Source of the DNA: Cytophagaceae bacterium ABcell3
GTDB taxonomy: Bacteria > Bacteroidota > Bacteroidia > Cytophagales > Cytophagaceae
Length of the DNA: 64,000 bases
Assembly: GCA_030913385.1 (NCBI GenBank)
Contig: CP133159.1
Location: forward strand, 4,567,001 to 4,631,000
Reading direction: 5' to 3'
Within the stretch, counting starts at the first letter, position 1; every line of letters starts with the position of its first letter. Both the position numbers and the translations under genes were made by a program. The notes under the pieces were generated by a model. It saw only the letters and a program-made list of their open reading frames with translations. It was not told the DNA's origin and searched no databases. Shown one piece after another: positions 63,880 to 64,000 of this stretch.

Positions 63880-64000
63880 ATTTAATGAACCTATTTGTAG
63901 AGAAGTTTGTTAAGCCCACCGACTTATTTCGCCAAAAATTGACTTTTGTCTATTTTATTATATAACTTCATTTTTTGAACCAGATTAACAAATAGTAGCG

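Noticed and set aside
1-64000. CRISPR arrays, tRNA or rRNA genes
   Set aside because: No regularly spaced direct repeats, no cloverleaf-like sequences with a conserved T-loop, and no rRNA-like segments were seen by eye. A tRNAscan or Infernal run would be decisive.

Overview
The window reads as a chromosomal segment of a Bacteroidota bacterium, most likely a member of the Cytophagales. The evidence is an AT-rich background, many lipoproteins and large outer-membrane beta-barrels, a TonB-dependent receptor with a carboxypeptidase-regulatory-like N-terminal domain, a fused DAHP synthase/chorismate mutase, a DUF3127 protein, a CcoI-type copper ATPase and a lysyl-tRNA synthetase with a C-terminal extension. 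No rRNA, tRNA or CRISPR array was seen.

Layout. 1-8369 (minus) is a compact cell-envelope and carbohydrate locus: two outer-membrane barrels, a lipoprotein, two secreted proteins built from one repeated carbohydrate-binding-like domain, and a GH3 beta-glucosidase cut by the window edge. 8700-10793 is an Omp85-like lipoprotein barrel. An 800-base AT-rich stretch precedes glnB-amtB (nitrogen sensing and ammonium uptake). 13360-24020 carries mixed functions: a serine hydrolase, a WYL regulator, an ECF sigma factor overlapping a gene for a membrane-tethered anti-sigma-like/trypsin-like protease, a DUF885 peptidase-like lipoprotein, a 2OG-Fe(II) oxygenase and a large-subunit catalase. 24412-32364 holds a Rof-like small protein, ccoI, an rRNA methyltransferase, lysS and a proline dehydrogenase. 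32451-35842 is a three-gene shikimate operon (DAHP synthase/chorismate mutase, aroB, aroA). 36150-48191 holds envelope proteins, a TonB receptor, a 1303-residue AsmA-like protein with internal repeats, a TPR protein and a BtuF-like binding protein.

48895-59907 is the accessory region: a GC-rich PAAR-Rhs polymorphic toxin with a swapped AT-rich tip, followed by two 5'-truncated rhs cassettes. The first ends in an RNase-like tip, the second in an ADP-ribosyltransferase-like tip, and the third has lost its tip. Each is followed by a small immunity candidate. Downstream of the ART cassette lies a NADAR-family gene (a family linked to ADP-ribose removal), cut in two by an IS4-type element with a perfect 10-bp target duplication. 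The third cassette is riddled with a 57-bp palindromic element present in two near-identical copies and a partial third. A related spacer follows each cassette, which suggests that cassettes are exchanged by homologous recombination between the shared rhs core and the shared 3' flank.

59908-64000 returns to ordinary genes: DUF4136, DUF3127 with an SSB-like acidic tip, a methyltransferase, an alpha/beta hydrolase and a lipoprotein. A second repeat family, beginning AACCTGAATTATGCA, is dispersed in at least six intergenic sites from 15.7 to 48.3 kb and often forms palindromes.
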